A stretch of 64,000 nucleotides of DNA from Arthrobacter sp. SLBN-100 (GTDB lineage Bacteria > Actinomycetota > Actinomycetes > Actinomycetales > Micrococcaceae), in NCBI RefSeq assembly GCF_006715305.1, contig NZ_VFMY01000001.1, positions 2,108,001-2,172,000 of the forward strand, read 5' to 3'. Each line of letters begins with the position of its first letter. Position 1 is the first letter of the stretch. The translations under genes were made by a program, and so were the position numbers. The notes beneath the pieces were generated by a model that saw only the letters and a list, made by a program, of their open reading frames with translations, was not told the origin of the DNA and did no database searches. Shown here one piece after another: positions 46,026 to 55,461 of this stretch.

Positions 46026-46967
46026 ATGACCACCCTTGCCAAACACCCAAGCTCTGTCGCTCCTGCCGAGGTCAAACCCAGGCCCAAGAGCGGCCTCCGC
46101 GGGCTCGGGGACCTCAAGATCGCACTGCTTTTCATCGCCCCGGCCATGATCGGGTTCATCGTTTTCTACGTGGTGCCCACCCTCCGCGGCGTGTACCTGA
46201 GCTTCACCGAATACAACATCCTGGGAGACCCCGAGTGGGTGGGCATGGAGAACTACACGGCCATCGCCAAGGACCCCCTCTTCTGGAACTCCCTTGCCGT
46301 CACGGGGCAATACGTATTCCTGAACATCGTCCTCCAGACCGCACTGGCGCTGGGCCTGGCCCTCCTGATGCACCAGGTGGCCAAATCGACCATCATCCGG
46401 GGAGCCCTGCTGCTGCCGTACCTGATGTCCAACGTCATCGCCGCGCTGCTGTGGTTCTGGATGCTCGACTACCAGATCGGCGTGGTGAACCAGTTCATTG
46501 AATGGAGCGGCCTTCCCCGCGTGGCGTTCTTCGGCAGTGAAGCGTGGGCCATCCCCACCCAGGCCCTGATCAACACCTGGCGGCACATGGGCTACACCGC
46601 GCTGCTGATCTTCGCCGGCCTGCAGGCCATCCCCGGCCATGTGTACGAGGTAGCGAAACTGGATGGCGCGTCAGCCTTCCAGACCTTCCGCAAAATCACC
46701 ATTCCGCTGCTGCGTCCGGTCCTGGTCCTGGTGCTGGTGGTGACGGTGATCGGTTCCTTCCAGGTCTTCGATACCGTTGCCGTCACTTCAGGAGGCGGCC
46801 CGGTCAACGCCACCCGGGTCATCCAGTACTACATCTACCAGCGCGCCTTCACCGAGTCGGACTTCGGCTACGGATCCGCCATCGCCGTCATCCTCTTCCT
46901 CATCCTCGCCCTGGTGGCCTTCATCCAGATGAAGTTCCTCAAGGGCAACGAGTCGGACCTGGACTAA
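46026..46967 (+). CDS. ABC sugar transporter permease (MalF type)
   Basis: A 313-aa permease with six predicted helices. The ABC coupling motif EAA...G is in YEVAKLDGASAFQTFRKITIPLL. The sequence begins with a hydrophilic 20-residue tail. It forms a heterodimer with the next permease. AGGAAAGGG lies upstream of the ATG. The ATPase for this importer is not encoded in the window; a shared MsiK-type ATPase is common in actinobacteria. Confidence 0.9.
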   Translation: MTTLAKHPSSVAPAEVKPRPKSGLRGLGDLKIALLFIAPAMIGFIVFYVVPTLRGVYLSFTEYNILGDPEWVGMENYTAIAKDPLFWNSLAVTGQYVFLNIVLQTALALGLALLMHQVAKSTIIRGALLLPYLMSNVIAALLWFWMLDYQIGVVNQFIEWSGLPRVAFFGSEAWAIPTQALINTWRHMGYTALLIFAGLQAIPGHVYEVAKLDGASAFQTFRKITIPLLRPVLVLVLVVTVIGSFQVFDTVAVTSGGGPVNATRVIQYYIYQRAFTESDFGYGSAIAVILFLILALVAFIQMKFLKGNESDLD

Positions 46968-46976
46968 GGAGTCCCC

Positions 46977-47906
46977 ATGACCACCACCGCAAGCCGCGCC
47001 CCGCTCGCACAGCCGGCCAGCCGCCGCCGTCGTCCTTTCAACCCCCGCCGCGCCGCCGCCTGGGCCCTCCTGGTCCTCGCCATCGCCGTCTCCGTCCTGC
47101 CCTTCCTCTGGGTACTGCGCACGGCACTGTCCACCAACAACGCCTTGGCCACCAACGCCGCCAGCCTGCTGCCGGCGGAGTTCAGCTTCGGCGCCTTCAA
47201 ACGGGTGTTCGGGCTCCAGTCAGCGGCGGAAGCCGTGGCAGAAGGCGGCTCCGGGGCACAGATCGACTTCTGGCTCTACCTGCGGAACTCGATTGTCTTT
47301 TCCTCCATCACCACCGCGGGCGCGGTCTTCTTCAGCGCAATGGCCGCCTACGCCTTCGCCCGGCTGCGCTGGAAGGGCCGGAACGCCGTCTTCAGCCTCT
47401 TCCTCGGCACCATGCTGGTGCCGCCGATCTTCACCGCACTGCCCAACTTCCTGCTGATCAAGAACCTGGACCTGCTCAACACCATGCTCGGCATGGTCCT
47501 GCCCTACCTCTTCATGACGCCGTTCGCCATCTTCTTCCTCCGGCAGTTCTTCCTGAACATGTCCCGCGAAGTGGAGGAGGCAGCAATGCTCGACGGCGCC
47601 AAGCACCTTCGGATCTTCTTCCAGATCGTCCTGCCCAACGCCGCAGCCCCCATCGCCACGCTTGCCCTGCTCACCTTCATCGGCCAGTGGAACGAATACT
47701 TCTGGCCCCTGCTGGTGGGCTCCCAGGACGACGTCCGCGTGCTCCAGGTGGGCCTGGGCGTCTTCAAGTCCCAGTCTCCGCAGGGAGCGCCGGACTGGTC
47801 CGGCCTGATGGCCGCGACCCTCATCTCCGCCCTGCCGGTGCTGATCCTCTTCGCCGCATTCGGAAAGAAGATCGTCAACTCCATCGGCTTCTCCGGCATC
47901 AAGTGA
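46977..47906 (+). CDS. ABC sugar transporter permease (MalG type)
   Basis: A 309-aa permease with six predicted helices; the coupling motif is in EVEEAAMLDGAKHLRIFFQIVLPNA. An Arg-rich N-terminus (SRRRRPFNPRR) lies before helix 1. AAGGAG precedes the ATG. It lies nine bases after the first permease and is co-transcribed with the binding protein. Confidence 0.9.
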   Translation: MTTTASRAPLAQPASRRRRPFNPRRAAAWALLVLAIAVSVLPFLWVLRTALSTNNALATNAASLLPAEFSFGAFKRVFGLQSAAEAVAEGGSGAQIDFWLYLRNSIVFSSITTAGAVFFSAMAAYAFARLRWKGRNAVFSLFLGTMLVPPIFTALPNFLLIKNLDLLNTMLGMVLPYLFMTPFAIFFLRQFFLNMSREVEEAAMLDGAKHLRIFFQIVLPNAAAPIATLALLTFIGQWNEYFWPLLVGSQDDVRVLQVGLGVFKSQSPQGAPDWSGLMAATLISALPVLILFAAFGKKIVNSIGFSGIK

Positions 47907-47944
47907 CCACCCTTCCACCCCACCCCCGAACGGAAAGTAGAACC

Positions 47945-49285
47945 ATGAAGAAAACCCTCGGCGCCGTCGCCGTCGCCGCAGCTGTGGCACTGTCCCTGTC
48001 CGCCTGCGGCGGATCCTCCTCCTCGGCAGAATCGTCCAAGGGCGAGGTCAGCTACTGGCTCTGGGACGCCAACCAGCTCCCGGCCTACCAGCAGTGCGCT
48101 GACGACTTCACCAAGGCCAATCCGGACATCAAGGTCAAGATCACCCAGCGCGGCTGGGACGACTACTGGAGCACCCTCACCAACGGCTTCGTCGGCGGCA
48201 CCGCCCCGGACGTGTTCACCAACCATCTGGGCCGTTACGGCGAACTGGCAGAAAACAAGCAGCTGCTGGCGATTGACGACGCCGTCGAGAAGGACAACAT
48301 CGACCTGACCGCCTACAACGAAGGCCTCGCCGATCTCTGGGTGGGCCAGGACGGCAAGCGCTACGGCCTGCCCAAGGACTGGGACACCATCGGCCTCTTC
48401 TACAACAAGGCCATGCTGGCCGGCGCCGGCGTCACTGAGGACCAGATGAAGAACCTCACCTGGAACCCCGAAGATGGCGGGACCTACGAAAAGGTCGTTG
48501 CCCACCTCACCGTGGACAAGGCCGGCAAGCGCCTCGACGAGCCCGGCTTCGACAAGAACAACGTGGCTGTATACGGGCTGGGCCTGAACGGCGGCGGCGA
48601 CTCCTCCGGCCAGACCGAATGGAGCTACCTCACCAACACCACCGGCTGGTCCCACACGGACAAGAACCCTTGGGGCACGCACTACAACTACGACGATCCC
48701 AAGTTCCAGGAGAGCATGGGCTGGTTCGCCGGACTGGCTGACAAGGGCTACATGCCCAAGCTGGAAACCACCGTGGGCGCCGCCATGGCTGACACCTTCG
48801 CAGCCGGCAAGTCCGCCATCAACGCACACGGCTCGTGGATGATCGGCCAGTACACCGGCTACAAGGGCATCGAAGTTGGCATCGCCCCCACCCCGGTTGG
48901 CCCGCAGGGCGAGCGCGCCTCGATGTTCAACGGCCTGGCGGACTCCATCTGGGCCGGAACCAAGAAGAAGGACGCAGCCATCAAGTGGGTGGAGTACCTT
49001 GCGTCGGCTGACTGCCAGGACGTCGTAGCCTCCAAGGCCGTTGTCTTCCCTGCGCTCAAGGCATCCTCGGACAAGGCTGCGCAAGCCTTCGCCGCCAAGG
49101 GCGTGGACGCCACCGCCTTCACCGAGCACGTCAAGAACAAGACCACGTTCCTGTACCCCATCACGGACAACACCGCCAAGGTCAAGGGCATCATGGAGCC
49201 CGCCATGGACGCCGTAGTCTCCGGCAAGGCTCCCGCCAGCTCCCTCACCCAGGCCAACGAACAGGTCAACGCCCTCTTCAAGTAG
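47945..49285 (+). CDS. Extracellular sugar-binding lipoprotein of the ABC importer
   Basis: A 446-aa solute-binding protein. The signal peptide ends in a lipobox, LSAC (Cys at residue 22), followed by a Gly/Ser linker. The mature part is a bacterial extracellular solute-binding protein family 1 fold (SYWLWDANQLPAYQQCADDF, KDWDTIGLFYNKAML). With the GH36 gene downstream, an alpha-galactoside such as melibiose or raffinose is the likely ligand. The hairpin after the stop may let this gene be expressed at a higher level than the enzyme gene. Confidence 0.9.
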   Translation: MKKTLGAVAVAAAVALSLSACGGSSSSAESSKGEVSYWLWDANQLPAYQQCADDFTKANPDIKVKITQRGWDDYWSTLTNGFVGGTAPDVFTNHLGRYGELAENKQLLAIDDAVEKDNIDLTAYNEGLADLWVGQDGKRYGLPKDWDTIGLFYNKAMLAGAGVTEDQMKNLTWNPEDGGTYEKVVAHLTVDKAGKRLDEPGFDKNNVAVYGLGLNGGGDSSGQTEWSYLTNTTGWSHTDKNPWGTHYNYDDPKFQESMGWFAGLADKGYMPKLETTVGAAMADTFAAGKSAINAHGSWMIGQYTGYKGIEVGIAPTPVGPQGERASMFNGLADSIWAGTKKKDAAIKWVEYLASADCQDVVASKAVVFPALKASSDKAAQAFAAKGVDATAFTEHVKNKTTFLYPITDNTAKVKGIMEPAMDAVVSGKAPASSLTQANEQVNALFK

Positions 49286-49322
49286 CCCCCATTCGTAGCT
49301 GCGTATGTGCTCGCAGCCACCA

Positions 49323-49367
49323 GGCTGGATGCCGCCGCTCCCCTTCTCGCGGCGGCGGCATCCAGCC
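49323..49367. terminator. 16-bp hairpin between binding-protein and alpha-galactosidase genes
   Basis: GGCTGGATGCCGCCGC pairs with its exact complement at 49352-49367 over a 13-nt loop. There is no T-run, so it could be a partial terminator or an mRNA-protecting hairpin within the operon. Confidence 0.6.
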
Positions 49368-49434
49368 ACCCCTTCCCTTGCATTCCGCTCGTGCGTAACT
49401 TAAGACGCACCCCTTGAATACTGAAAGAGATCCT

Positions 49435-51615
49435 ATGGACCCCCTCCACCTCCGTTCCGCCGGCACCAGCCTGGTGATCAGCACCAGCAGCGGGGAGGCC
49501 GAGATCATCCATTGGGGCGCGGATCTTGGCAGCAGCCTCCCGGACCTCGCCATCCTCGGCGAACCGGTCCCGCACTCCGCCATCGACGCCACCGTTCCCG
49601 CCGGCCTCCTGCCCCAGGCCTCCTCCAGCTGGCGCGGCCGGCCGGGCCTGCGCGGGCACCGCCTTGCCGACGGCGTCTCCGGACTCGACTTCTCCCCGCG
49701 CCTGCGCACGGTGTCAGCGCGCGCCGAGGGCAACACAGCGGTCATCAACCAGGCCGACGCCGATGCAGGCCTCAGCGTTGAGTCCACCCTGACACTGCAC
49801 GACGGCGGCCTGCTGGAACTGCAGCACACCATCACCAATGACGGCACCACCCCTTACCAGCTGGACGAACTGGCGGCCATCCTCCCGGTGGCCCCGGACG
49901 CCGTCGAACTCCTCGACCTGACCGGCCGCTGGTGCCGGGAAAACCACCCGCAGCGCCGCGCCATCCAGCAGGGCACGTGGGTGCGGACCGGCCGGCACGG
50001 CCGCACCGGGCACGATTCATCCCTCCTGCTGGCCGCCGGTACCGCCGGTTTTGGCAACCGCCACGGCCGGGTCTGGGCCACGCATCTGGCGTGGAGTGGA
50101 AACCACGAGCAGTTCACCGACACTCTTGGTGATGGCCGCACCATGATCGGCGGTTCGGAGCTTTTGGGTCCGGCCGAGGTCATCCTTGAACCCCGGGGGA
50201 CGTACACCACGCCTGCCCTGTTCGCCGCCTACTCGGACCGCGGCCTGGACGGCATCAGCGAAGCCTTCTACAGCTGGTTCAGGTCCCGTCCCCACCACGT
50301 GCTCCCCACCGCCGGCGGCGGCAAGCCCCGGCCCGTGGTGCTGAACACGTGGGAAGCCGTCTACTTCGACCACAACCTCGCCACGCTGATCGAGCTGGCC
50401 GACTCCGCCGCGGAGCTCGGCGTCGAACGCTTTGTGCTCGACGACGGCTGGTTCCGCGGACGCCGCGACGACCACGCCGGACTCGGCGACTGGTACGTGG
50501 ACGAGACCCTGTGGCCGGACGGGCTGACCCCGCTGATTGACGCCGTCACCTCACGCGGCATGGAATTCGGCCTGTGGGTGGAGCCCGAAATGGTCAACCT
50601 CAACTCGGACATTGCCCGGGCGCACCCGGACTGGATCGTGGGCCCGGCCGCCCTGTCCCACAAGGACGGCGGCCGCCTGCCGCTGGAATGGCGGAACCAG
50701 CACGTCATCGACCTCGTTAACCCCGACGCCTGGCAGTACATCTTTGACCGCATCGACGCCCTGCTGCGCGACAACAAGATCAGCTACCTGAAGTGGGACC
50801 AGAACCGGGACCTGCTGGAACACGGCCACGCCGGCCGCTCCTCCGTCCACGAGCAGACCCTGGCCGCCTACCGCCTGTTCGACGAGCTCAAGAAGGCGCA
50901 CCCCGGCGTCGAAATTGAAAGCTGCTCCTCCGGCGGCGCCCGTGTGGACCTGGGGATCCTGGAGCGGACGGACCGGATCTGGGCCTCGGACTGCAACGAC
51001 GCCCTGGAGCGCCAGAGCATCCAGCGCTGGACCGGCCTGGTGGTCCCGCCGGAACTGGTGGGCGGGCACATCGGGCCCACCACTTCGCACACGACAGCCC
51101 GCACCCACGATCTTTCGTTCCGGGCCATCACCGCCCTCTTTGGGCACTTCGGCATGGAGTGGGACGTCCGGCAGGTCAGCGGTGCCGAGCGGGAGGAACT
51201 CAAGCGGTTCATCGGCCTGTACAAGGAGCACCGGGACCTCATCCACAGCGGACGAATGGTCCGGGCGGACGTTCCGGACGAGTCGCTGATGCTGCACGGC
51301 GCCGTAGCTGCCACGTCACCTGGGGCAGGTACGACGGCGGCCCTGTTCGCCTTGGTCAGCACCCGCACAGCCTTCGCCGAGCAGCCCGGCAAGGTGGGCA
51401 TCCCCGGCCTGGAGCAGGACCGCGACTACCGGGTGGAAGCCGTCTTCCCGGCACCCGGTGACGCTGACTACGGCCACACCTTCACGCAGGTCCAGCCCCC
51501 GGCCTGGCTGGCGGACGGAGCGGTGGCCAACGGCCGCTTCCTGGCCGAGGTGGGCCTGCCCATGCCCATCCTCAACCCTGAGCACGCGCTGCTGCTGCGC
51601 TTCACCGCGCTGTAG
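49435..51615 (+). CDS. GH36 alpha-galactosidase
   Basis: A 726-aa cytoplasmic glycosidase. The GH36 N-terminal beta-sandwich, the barrel with LDDGWFRGRRDD, the nucleophile D455 in YLKWDQNRD and the acid/base D519 in WASDCNDA are all present. It hydrolyses terminal alpha-galactose from imported oligosaccharides. No signal peptide. GAAAGAG precedes the ATG. The locus has no galactokinase, so galactose must be handled elsewhere. Confidence 0.92.
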   Translation: MDPLHLRSAGTSLVISTSSGEAEIIHWGADLGSSLPDLAILGEPVPHSAIDATVPAGLLPQASSSWRGRPGLRGHRLADGVSGLDFSPRLRTVSARAEGNTAVINQADADAGLSVESTLTLHDGGLLELQHTITNDGTTPYQLDELAAILPVAPDAVELLDLTGRWCRENHPQRRAIQQGTWVRTGRHGRTGHDSSLLLAAGTAGFGNRHGRVWATHLAWSGNHEQFTDTLGDGRTMIGGSELLGPAEVILEPRGTYTTPALFAAYSDRGLDGISEAFYSWFRSRPHHVLPTAGGGKPRPVVLNTWEAVYFDHNLATLIELADSAAELGVERFVLDDGWFRGRRDDHAGLGDWYVDETLWPDGLTPLIDAVTSRGMEFGLWVEPEMVNLNSDIARAHPDWIVGPAALSHKDGGRLPLEWRNQHVIDLVNPDAWQYIFDRIDALLRDNKISYLKWDQNRDLLEHGHAGRSSVHEQTLAAYRLFDELKKAHPGVEIESCSSGGARVDLGILERTDRIWASDCNDALERQSIQRWTGLVVPPELVGGHIGPTTSHTTARTHDLSFRAITALFGHFGMEWDVRQVSGAEREELKRFIGLYKEHRDLIHSGRMVRADVPDESLMLHGAVAATSPGAGTTAALFALVSTRTAFAEQPGKVGIPGLEQDRDYRVEAVFPAPGDADYGHTFTQVQPPAWLADGAVANGRFLAEVGLPMPILNPEHALLLRFTAL

Positions 51616-51616
51616 T

Positions 51617-51750
51617 GGTTGAGCCTGTCGAAACCGCCGGTTGAGCCTGTCGAAACCGCCGGTTGAGCCTGTCGAAACCGGTGGTTGAGTCTGGTGGTTC
51701 AGCCCGGTGGTTGAGCTTGTCGAAACCCAATTTCGGCAAGCTCAACCGCC
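51617..51750. repeat. Cluster of GGTTGAGCCTGTCGAAACC repeats
   Basis: Direct copies at 51617, 51639 and 51661 (period 22 bp) and a variant at 51709-51727, then an inverted copy at 51732-51750. It lies between the GH36 gene and aroQ. Confidence 0.88.
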
Positions 51751-51813
51751 GGCGGACTGTTGCATGAACCGTAAGAAATGCGTCCCAGCCCTCGCAGCAC
51801 TAGATTTGCATCC

Positions 51814-52272
51814 ATGACTGAAGCCACCACCGCTGCCGGCCGCGGCACCATCCTGGTAATTAATGGACCCAACCTCAACCTGCTGGGGACCCGCGAACCG
51901 GAAAAATACGGAACGTCCACCCTGGCTGACGTGGAGGAACTGGCCGCCCGCACTGCAAAGGCGCACGGGTTCGCCGCCGAATGCGTTCAGTCAAACCACG
52001 AGGGCGTGCTGCTGGACGCCATCCACGCCGCCCGGGGATCCGCCGTCGGAATTGTTCTCAACGCCGGGGCTTTCACGCATACGTCCGTGGCACTTCGCGA
52101 TGCCCTCGCAGCAGTCCAACTGCCCGCGGTGGAAGTTCACATCACCAACGTGCACCAGCGCGAGGAATTCCGGCATCACTCGTTCCTGTCACCGGTGTGC
52201 TCCGCCGTGATCGTGGGCGCAGGGGTGTTCGGCTACAAGCTGGCCATCGACTACCTCGCGGAAGTCCTCTAA
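51814..52272 (+). CDS. aroQ: Type II 3-dehydroquinate dehydratase
   Basis: A 152-aa dodecameric enzyme of the shikimate pathway that converts 3-dehydroquinate to 3-dehydroshikimate. It has the family start [21 protein letters not shown] with the catalytic Tyr, the QSNHEG segment, [16 protein letters not shown] with the Asn binding loop, and [18 protein letters not shown] with the catalytic His. A 10-residue tail precedes the core. The Met at 51814 was chosen. Confidence 0.95.
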   Translation: MTEATTAAGRGTILVINGPNLNLLGTREPEKYGTSTLADVEELAARTAKAHGFAAECVQSNHEGVLLDAIHAARGSAVGIVLNAGAFTHTSVALRDALAAVQLPAVEVHITNVHQREEFRHHSFLSPVCSAVIVGAGVFGYKLAIDYLAEVL

Positions 52273-52285
52273 GGCCCGGCTCCAG

Positions 52286-53470
52286 CTACTTCTGGATGCA
52301 CTGCCCCGAGGACACGGGTGCGCTGAAGGACCCTGCCTGGGAGGCTACCGGGCTCAGGTCGTCCATGGTGATGGCAAAGCCCATCTCGGCGTCGGACGTC
52401 GCTTTCGCGAAGATCACGCCCGCCACCTGGCCTTCTGTGGTCAGGAGTGGGCCGCCCGAGTTGCCGGGCTGGACGTTTCCGGCCAGCCGGTAGATCTCTT
52501 CAGGGGACGGGTTGCTGCCGTAGATATCCGGCACCAGCACCGTGGTGATGTCCTGGATGGTGGCGGGCCGGGACTGGAAGGGGCCGCCGTGCGGATAGCC
52601 TGCGAACGCTGCGGGGCTGCCGTTGGGCAGATCGGTGCTCAGCGGCAGGGGCTGGACCGGGAGGTCCTCCACGGCAAGCACGGCGAGGTCATGCTGGGTG
52701 TCGAAGTAGACAACGCGCCCTGGCATCGCTCCGCCGTCGGGCATCTCCACTACCGGCTCCGACACGCCCGCCACTACATGTGCATTCGTCACTACCCGGT
52801 CCTCGGAAACGACGAAGCCGGTACCCGTCTGGTTCTGGCCGCACTGATACGCCGTTCCGGCAATTTTGAGGACGGATTCGCCGGCGCGGTTCAGGGCAGG
52901 GGTGTCGGTGCTGGCGTCGGGCACGGGCACGGCCTGTCCCTGGTCCAGGCCTTCAATCAGGGTGGGAATGCCGTTGCCGATCACTTCGGACCGCAACTGG
53001 GCCATGGTGGCTTTCAGAGGATCCGGCGTCATGCCGTCGATGAAGCGGATCACCTTGGATTCTGCCAGCTGCTGCGAAACAAACGGCACACCCAAAGAAC
53101 CGATGCTGAAGGCCAGCATTGACATCACCAGAGCGGAAACCACCAGGTTCACTGCGCCGCCCACCAGCCGGTCAACGGCCCGCAGCGGCCTGATCCGCAC
53201 TGCGCCGCGGATTTGGCGGCCGATCATGGTTCCGAGGCCATGGCCAAGAACCACCAGGGCGACGGCGGCGGCCACGATGGCGGTCAGCCTCCAACCGGAG
53301 TCCGCCACGAAGCCGCTCACCAAAGGGACTGCGAAAAAGGCGGCGATGGCTCCGGCAGCAAACCCGGCAATGCCGCCGACAGTGACGAGGAAGCCGTTGC
53401 GCAGGCCGTAGGCGAAGTAGGACAGCAGCGCCAGGATCAGGACGAGGTCCAGGACAGTCAAGCCGACCAC
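52286..53470 (-). CDS. marP: MarP-type membrane serine protease (acid resistance)
   Basis: A 394-aa protein. Four N-terminal helices form a CvpA-like domain (residues 1-125), followed by a periplasmic chymotrypsin-like protease. The catalytic triad is H231 (NAHVVAG), D261 (TQHDLAVL) and S338 (PGNSGGPLL), almost the same positions as in M. tuberculosis MarP. Two Cys, near residues 210 and 391, match the disulfide described there. The GTG start has AAGGAG at the right spacing. MarP is needed for acid and oxidative stress survival in mycobacteria. Confidence 0.93.
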   Translation of the reverse strand: MVGLTVLDLVLILALLSYFAYGLRNGFLVTVGGIAGFAAGAIAAFFAVPLVSGFVADSGWRLTAIVAAAVALVVLGHGLGTMIGRQIRGAVRIRPLRAVDRLVGGAVNLVVSALVMSMLAFSIGSLGVPFVSQQLAESKVIRFIDGMTPDPLKATMAQLRSEVIGNGIPTLIEGLDQGQAVPVPDASTDTPALNRAGESVLKIAGTAYQCGQNQTGTGFVVSEDRVVTNAHVVAGVSEPVVEMPDGGAMPGRVVYFDTQHDLAVLAVEDLPVQPLPLSTDLPNGSPAAFAGYPHGGPFQSRPATIQDITTVLVPDIYGSNPSPEEIYRLAGNVQPGNSGGPLLTTEGQVAGVIFAKATSDAEMGFAITMDDLSPVASQAGSFSAPVSSGQCIQK

Positions 53471-53653
53471 TAAGGCTCCTTATAAGCAGTTGTAGGCTCA
53501 TTCTAGTGGCGCAGGCTGACAATCTTCTGTGGTCCCTGCTGCCCGTCCTGCCCGTCGTTTGGGCGTTTTGGCTGCCAAGTTCGTCACAGAACCTTGAAAA
53601 TTCTGAAACAATGGCACAAGCGCCACAGCCGAAACTTTTATTCAGGAGATTTT

Positions 53654-54331
53654 ATGGACATCGAGGTACTGCGCCGAGCACCACTTTTCGCCACGCTCGA
53701 CGACGACGCATTCCGTTTGTTGACGGACGAGCTCACCGAGGTGGACCTTTCCCGCGGTGCTTCGGTTTTCCGCGAGGGCGACCAGGGCGACCAGCTCTAC
53801 TTCATCGTTTCCGGCAAGGTGAAGCTGGGGCGCACTTCCCCGGACGGCCGGGAATCGCTCCTTGCCATCCTCGGCCCGGGTGAGCTCTTCGGCGAAATGG
53901 CCCTGTTCGATCCCAGCCCGCGTACCGCCACCGCCACCGCCGTGTCGGAAACCCGCCTGGCCGGGCTGAAGAACGAAAGCCTGAACAACCTGCTCCGCAC
54001 CCGCCCTGAGGTTTCCGCGCAGCTGCTGCAGGCCCTCGCCCGCCGGCTTCGCCGCACCAACGACTCCCTGTCGGACCTGGTGTTCTCCGACGTGCCGGGC
54101 CGCGTAGCCAAGGCACTCCTGGACCTTGCGGACCGCTTCGGCCGCCCGGCCACTGATGGTGTGCTGGTGGCCCACGAGCTCACCCAGGAAGAGCTGGCCC
54201 AGCTGGTTGGTGCTTCGCGCGAGACCGTCAACAAGGCCCTCGCCGAGTTCGTCCAGCGCGGCTGGCTCCGCCTGGAGGCCCGCGCAGTGGTCATCCTGGA
54301 CATGCAGCGCCTCCGCCAGCGCTCCCGCTAA
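53654..54331 (+). CDS. glxR: Crp/Fnr-family global regulator, GlxR type
   Basis: A 225-aa regulator. The N-terminal cyclic-nucleotide domain contains the phosphate cassette region FGEMALFDPSPRTATATA, and the C-terminal winged helix is ELTQEELAQLVGASRETVNKALAEF. Its high similarity in pattern to GlxR/Crp of actinobacteria suggests cAMP-dependent control of carbon metabolism. AGGAGATTTT precedes the ATG. A perfect 12-bp terminator follows. Confidence 0.92.
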   Translation: MDIEVLRRAPLFATLDDDAFRLLTDELTEVDLSRGASVFREGDQGDQLYFIVSGKVKLGRTSPDGRESLLAILGPGELFGEMALFDPSPRTATATAVSETRLAGLKNESLNNLLRTRPEVSAQLLQALARRLRRTNDSLSDLVFSDVPGRVAKALLDLADRFGRPATDGVLVAHELTQEELAQLVGASRETVNKALAEFVQRGWLRLEARAVVILDMQRLRQRSR

Positions 54332-54342
54332 TTCCACAGCAC

Positions 54343-54369
54343 AAAGGCCGTCCCGAGGGGACGGCCTTT
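54343..54369 (+). terminator. Terminator of glxR
   Basis: AAAGGCCGTCCC pairs perfectly with GGGACGGCCTTT around a GAG loop (12 bp). Confidence 0.85.
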
Positions 54370-54380
54370 GGTGGTTAAGC

Positions 54381-54517
54381 CGGCTCCCGCAAACCCACCA
54401 CCGGGTTTCGACAGGCTCAACCACCGGATTTCGACCGGCTCAACCACCGGCCCGGCTCCCGCAAACCCACCACCGGGTTTCGACAGGCTCAACCACCAGG
54501 TTTCGACACGCTCAACC
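54381..54517. repeat. Inverted-orientation copies of the GGTTTCGACAGGCTCAACC repeat
   Basis: Four copies (54404, 54426, 54476, 54499) lie in the opposite orientation to those at 51617. A 45-bp block is duplicated at 54381-54425 and 54453-54497, period 72 bp. It sits in the convergent gap between glxR and the NUDIX gene. Confidence 0.87.
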
Positions 54518-54534
54518 CCCGGCTCAGCTTCGGT

Positions 54535-55446
54535 TCAGCGTTCCCGCTGGGGATCCCCCGCCACGGTCTTGGCGGCTTCGACCTCGAGCAGCAGTTTGCC
54601 GTCTTCCTCCACGAGCTGCGGCTGGTACACGTGTGCCTTGCGCTTGTAACTGAGGTACGCGATGCAGCCATTGGCCATGGCCATCTTTTCGAGCATGATC
54701 TCCGAGCCGGGAACCAGGAGCTCGCCGAGGGTGCGGCCCACCGTGTTCTCCTGGCCCACCTCGTCACCGAGCGCGGTGGTATCCCGGCCGGCAATGACGT
54801 CGGCCGCGTTCACCCACCGCCCCCACACACCCTTGCCTTCCAGCAGGGCGGGCTGCTGGTTCAGCGGCACGGTGGCCGCGAAGTAGCGGGTATCGAACCT
54901 GCGGTGGGCGAAGTCCGGGCTGCGCCAGTTGACCAGGGACTTCAGCAGGTCGGTCCGGAGGGACAGTCCCCGCTTGCCGAGGACCTCCGGGAAGGTCTTT
55001 TCCTGGTTGGCCACGGCGAGGCGGGCCCGCATCCACTCAGCTGTGGACGTCGCTTCAAACGTGGTCGCCATGTCCGGGCCGGCAAGGAGCACGCCGGTCT
55101 CCTCGAAGAGTTCGCGGATCGCGCCCACCACGTGGCGGCGCGCCAGTCCGACGTCGTCCGTTCCCATCTGCTCGGCCCAATGCTGGGGCGAGGGGCCCAG
55201 CCAGCCGATAGGGTCGTCGTCGGCGGCGTCCAGGGAGCCGCCGGGAAACGCGAGGACCCCCAGCGGCGAGGAACCGGGCCGGTAAGCCAGCCAGGTTTCC
55301 AGGCCGGTGGGGGAATCACGCAGCAGGACAACAGATGATGCTAAGCGAGCGGCCCGGGGGCTCCTCTCGCCATGTTCGAGCCAGCTCTGCGCTGCCCCTT
55401 CAAGGTCCTGAGGGAGTGCGAACAGGCGTCGGGCAAGGTGAGGCAA
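54535..55446 (-). CDS. NUDIX hydrolase
   Basis: A 303-aa NUDIX protein. The box is split: GGSLDAADDD at one end, then about 28 residues before RELFEETGV, a long insert typical of the NUDT19-like actinobacterial group. The substrate is not predictable; CoA esters are a known substrate of the eukaryotic relative. The only in-frame start after the upstream stop is a TTG with a weak ribosome-binding site, so the true start is uncertain. It is the third gene of the operon with RidA and DUF4177. Confidence 0.82.
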   Translation of the reverse strand: MPHLARRLFALPQDLEGAAQSWLEHGERSPRAARLASSVVLLRDSPTGLETWLAYRPGSSPLGVLAFPGGSLDAADDDPIGWLGPSPQHWAEQMGTDDVGLARRHVVGAIRELFEETGVLLAGPDMATTFEATSTAEWMRARLAVANQEKTFPEVLGKRGLSLRTDLLKSLVNWRSPDFAHRRFDTRYFAATVPLNQQPALLEGKGVWGRWVNAADVIAGRDTTALGDEVGQENTVGRTLGELLVPGSEIMLEKMAMANGCIAYLSYKRKAHVYQPQLVEEDGKLLLEVEAAKTVAGDPQRER

Positions 55447-55461
55447 AGGAAGCGACCGGTC

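Noticed and set aside
46544..47944. Reading frame continuous with the binding-protein gene
   Set aside because: It overlaps both permease genes in another frame and reads as Pro/Arg/His-rich noise; the lipoprotein signal starts at 47945.
47504..49369. Minus-strand 621-codon reading frame
   Set aside because: It is antisense to the permease and binding-protein genes, which have clear family motifs.
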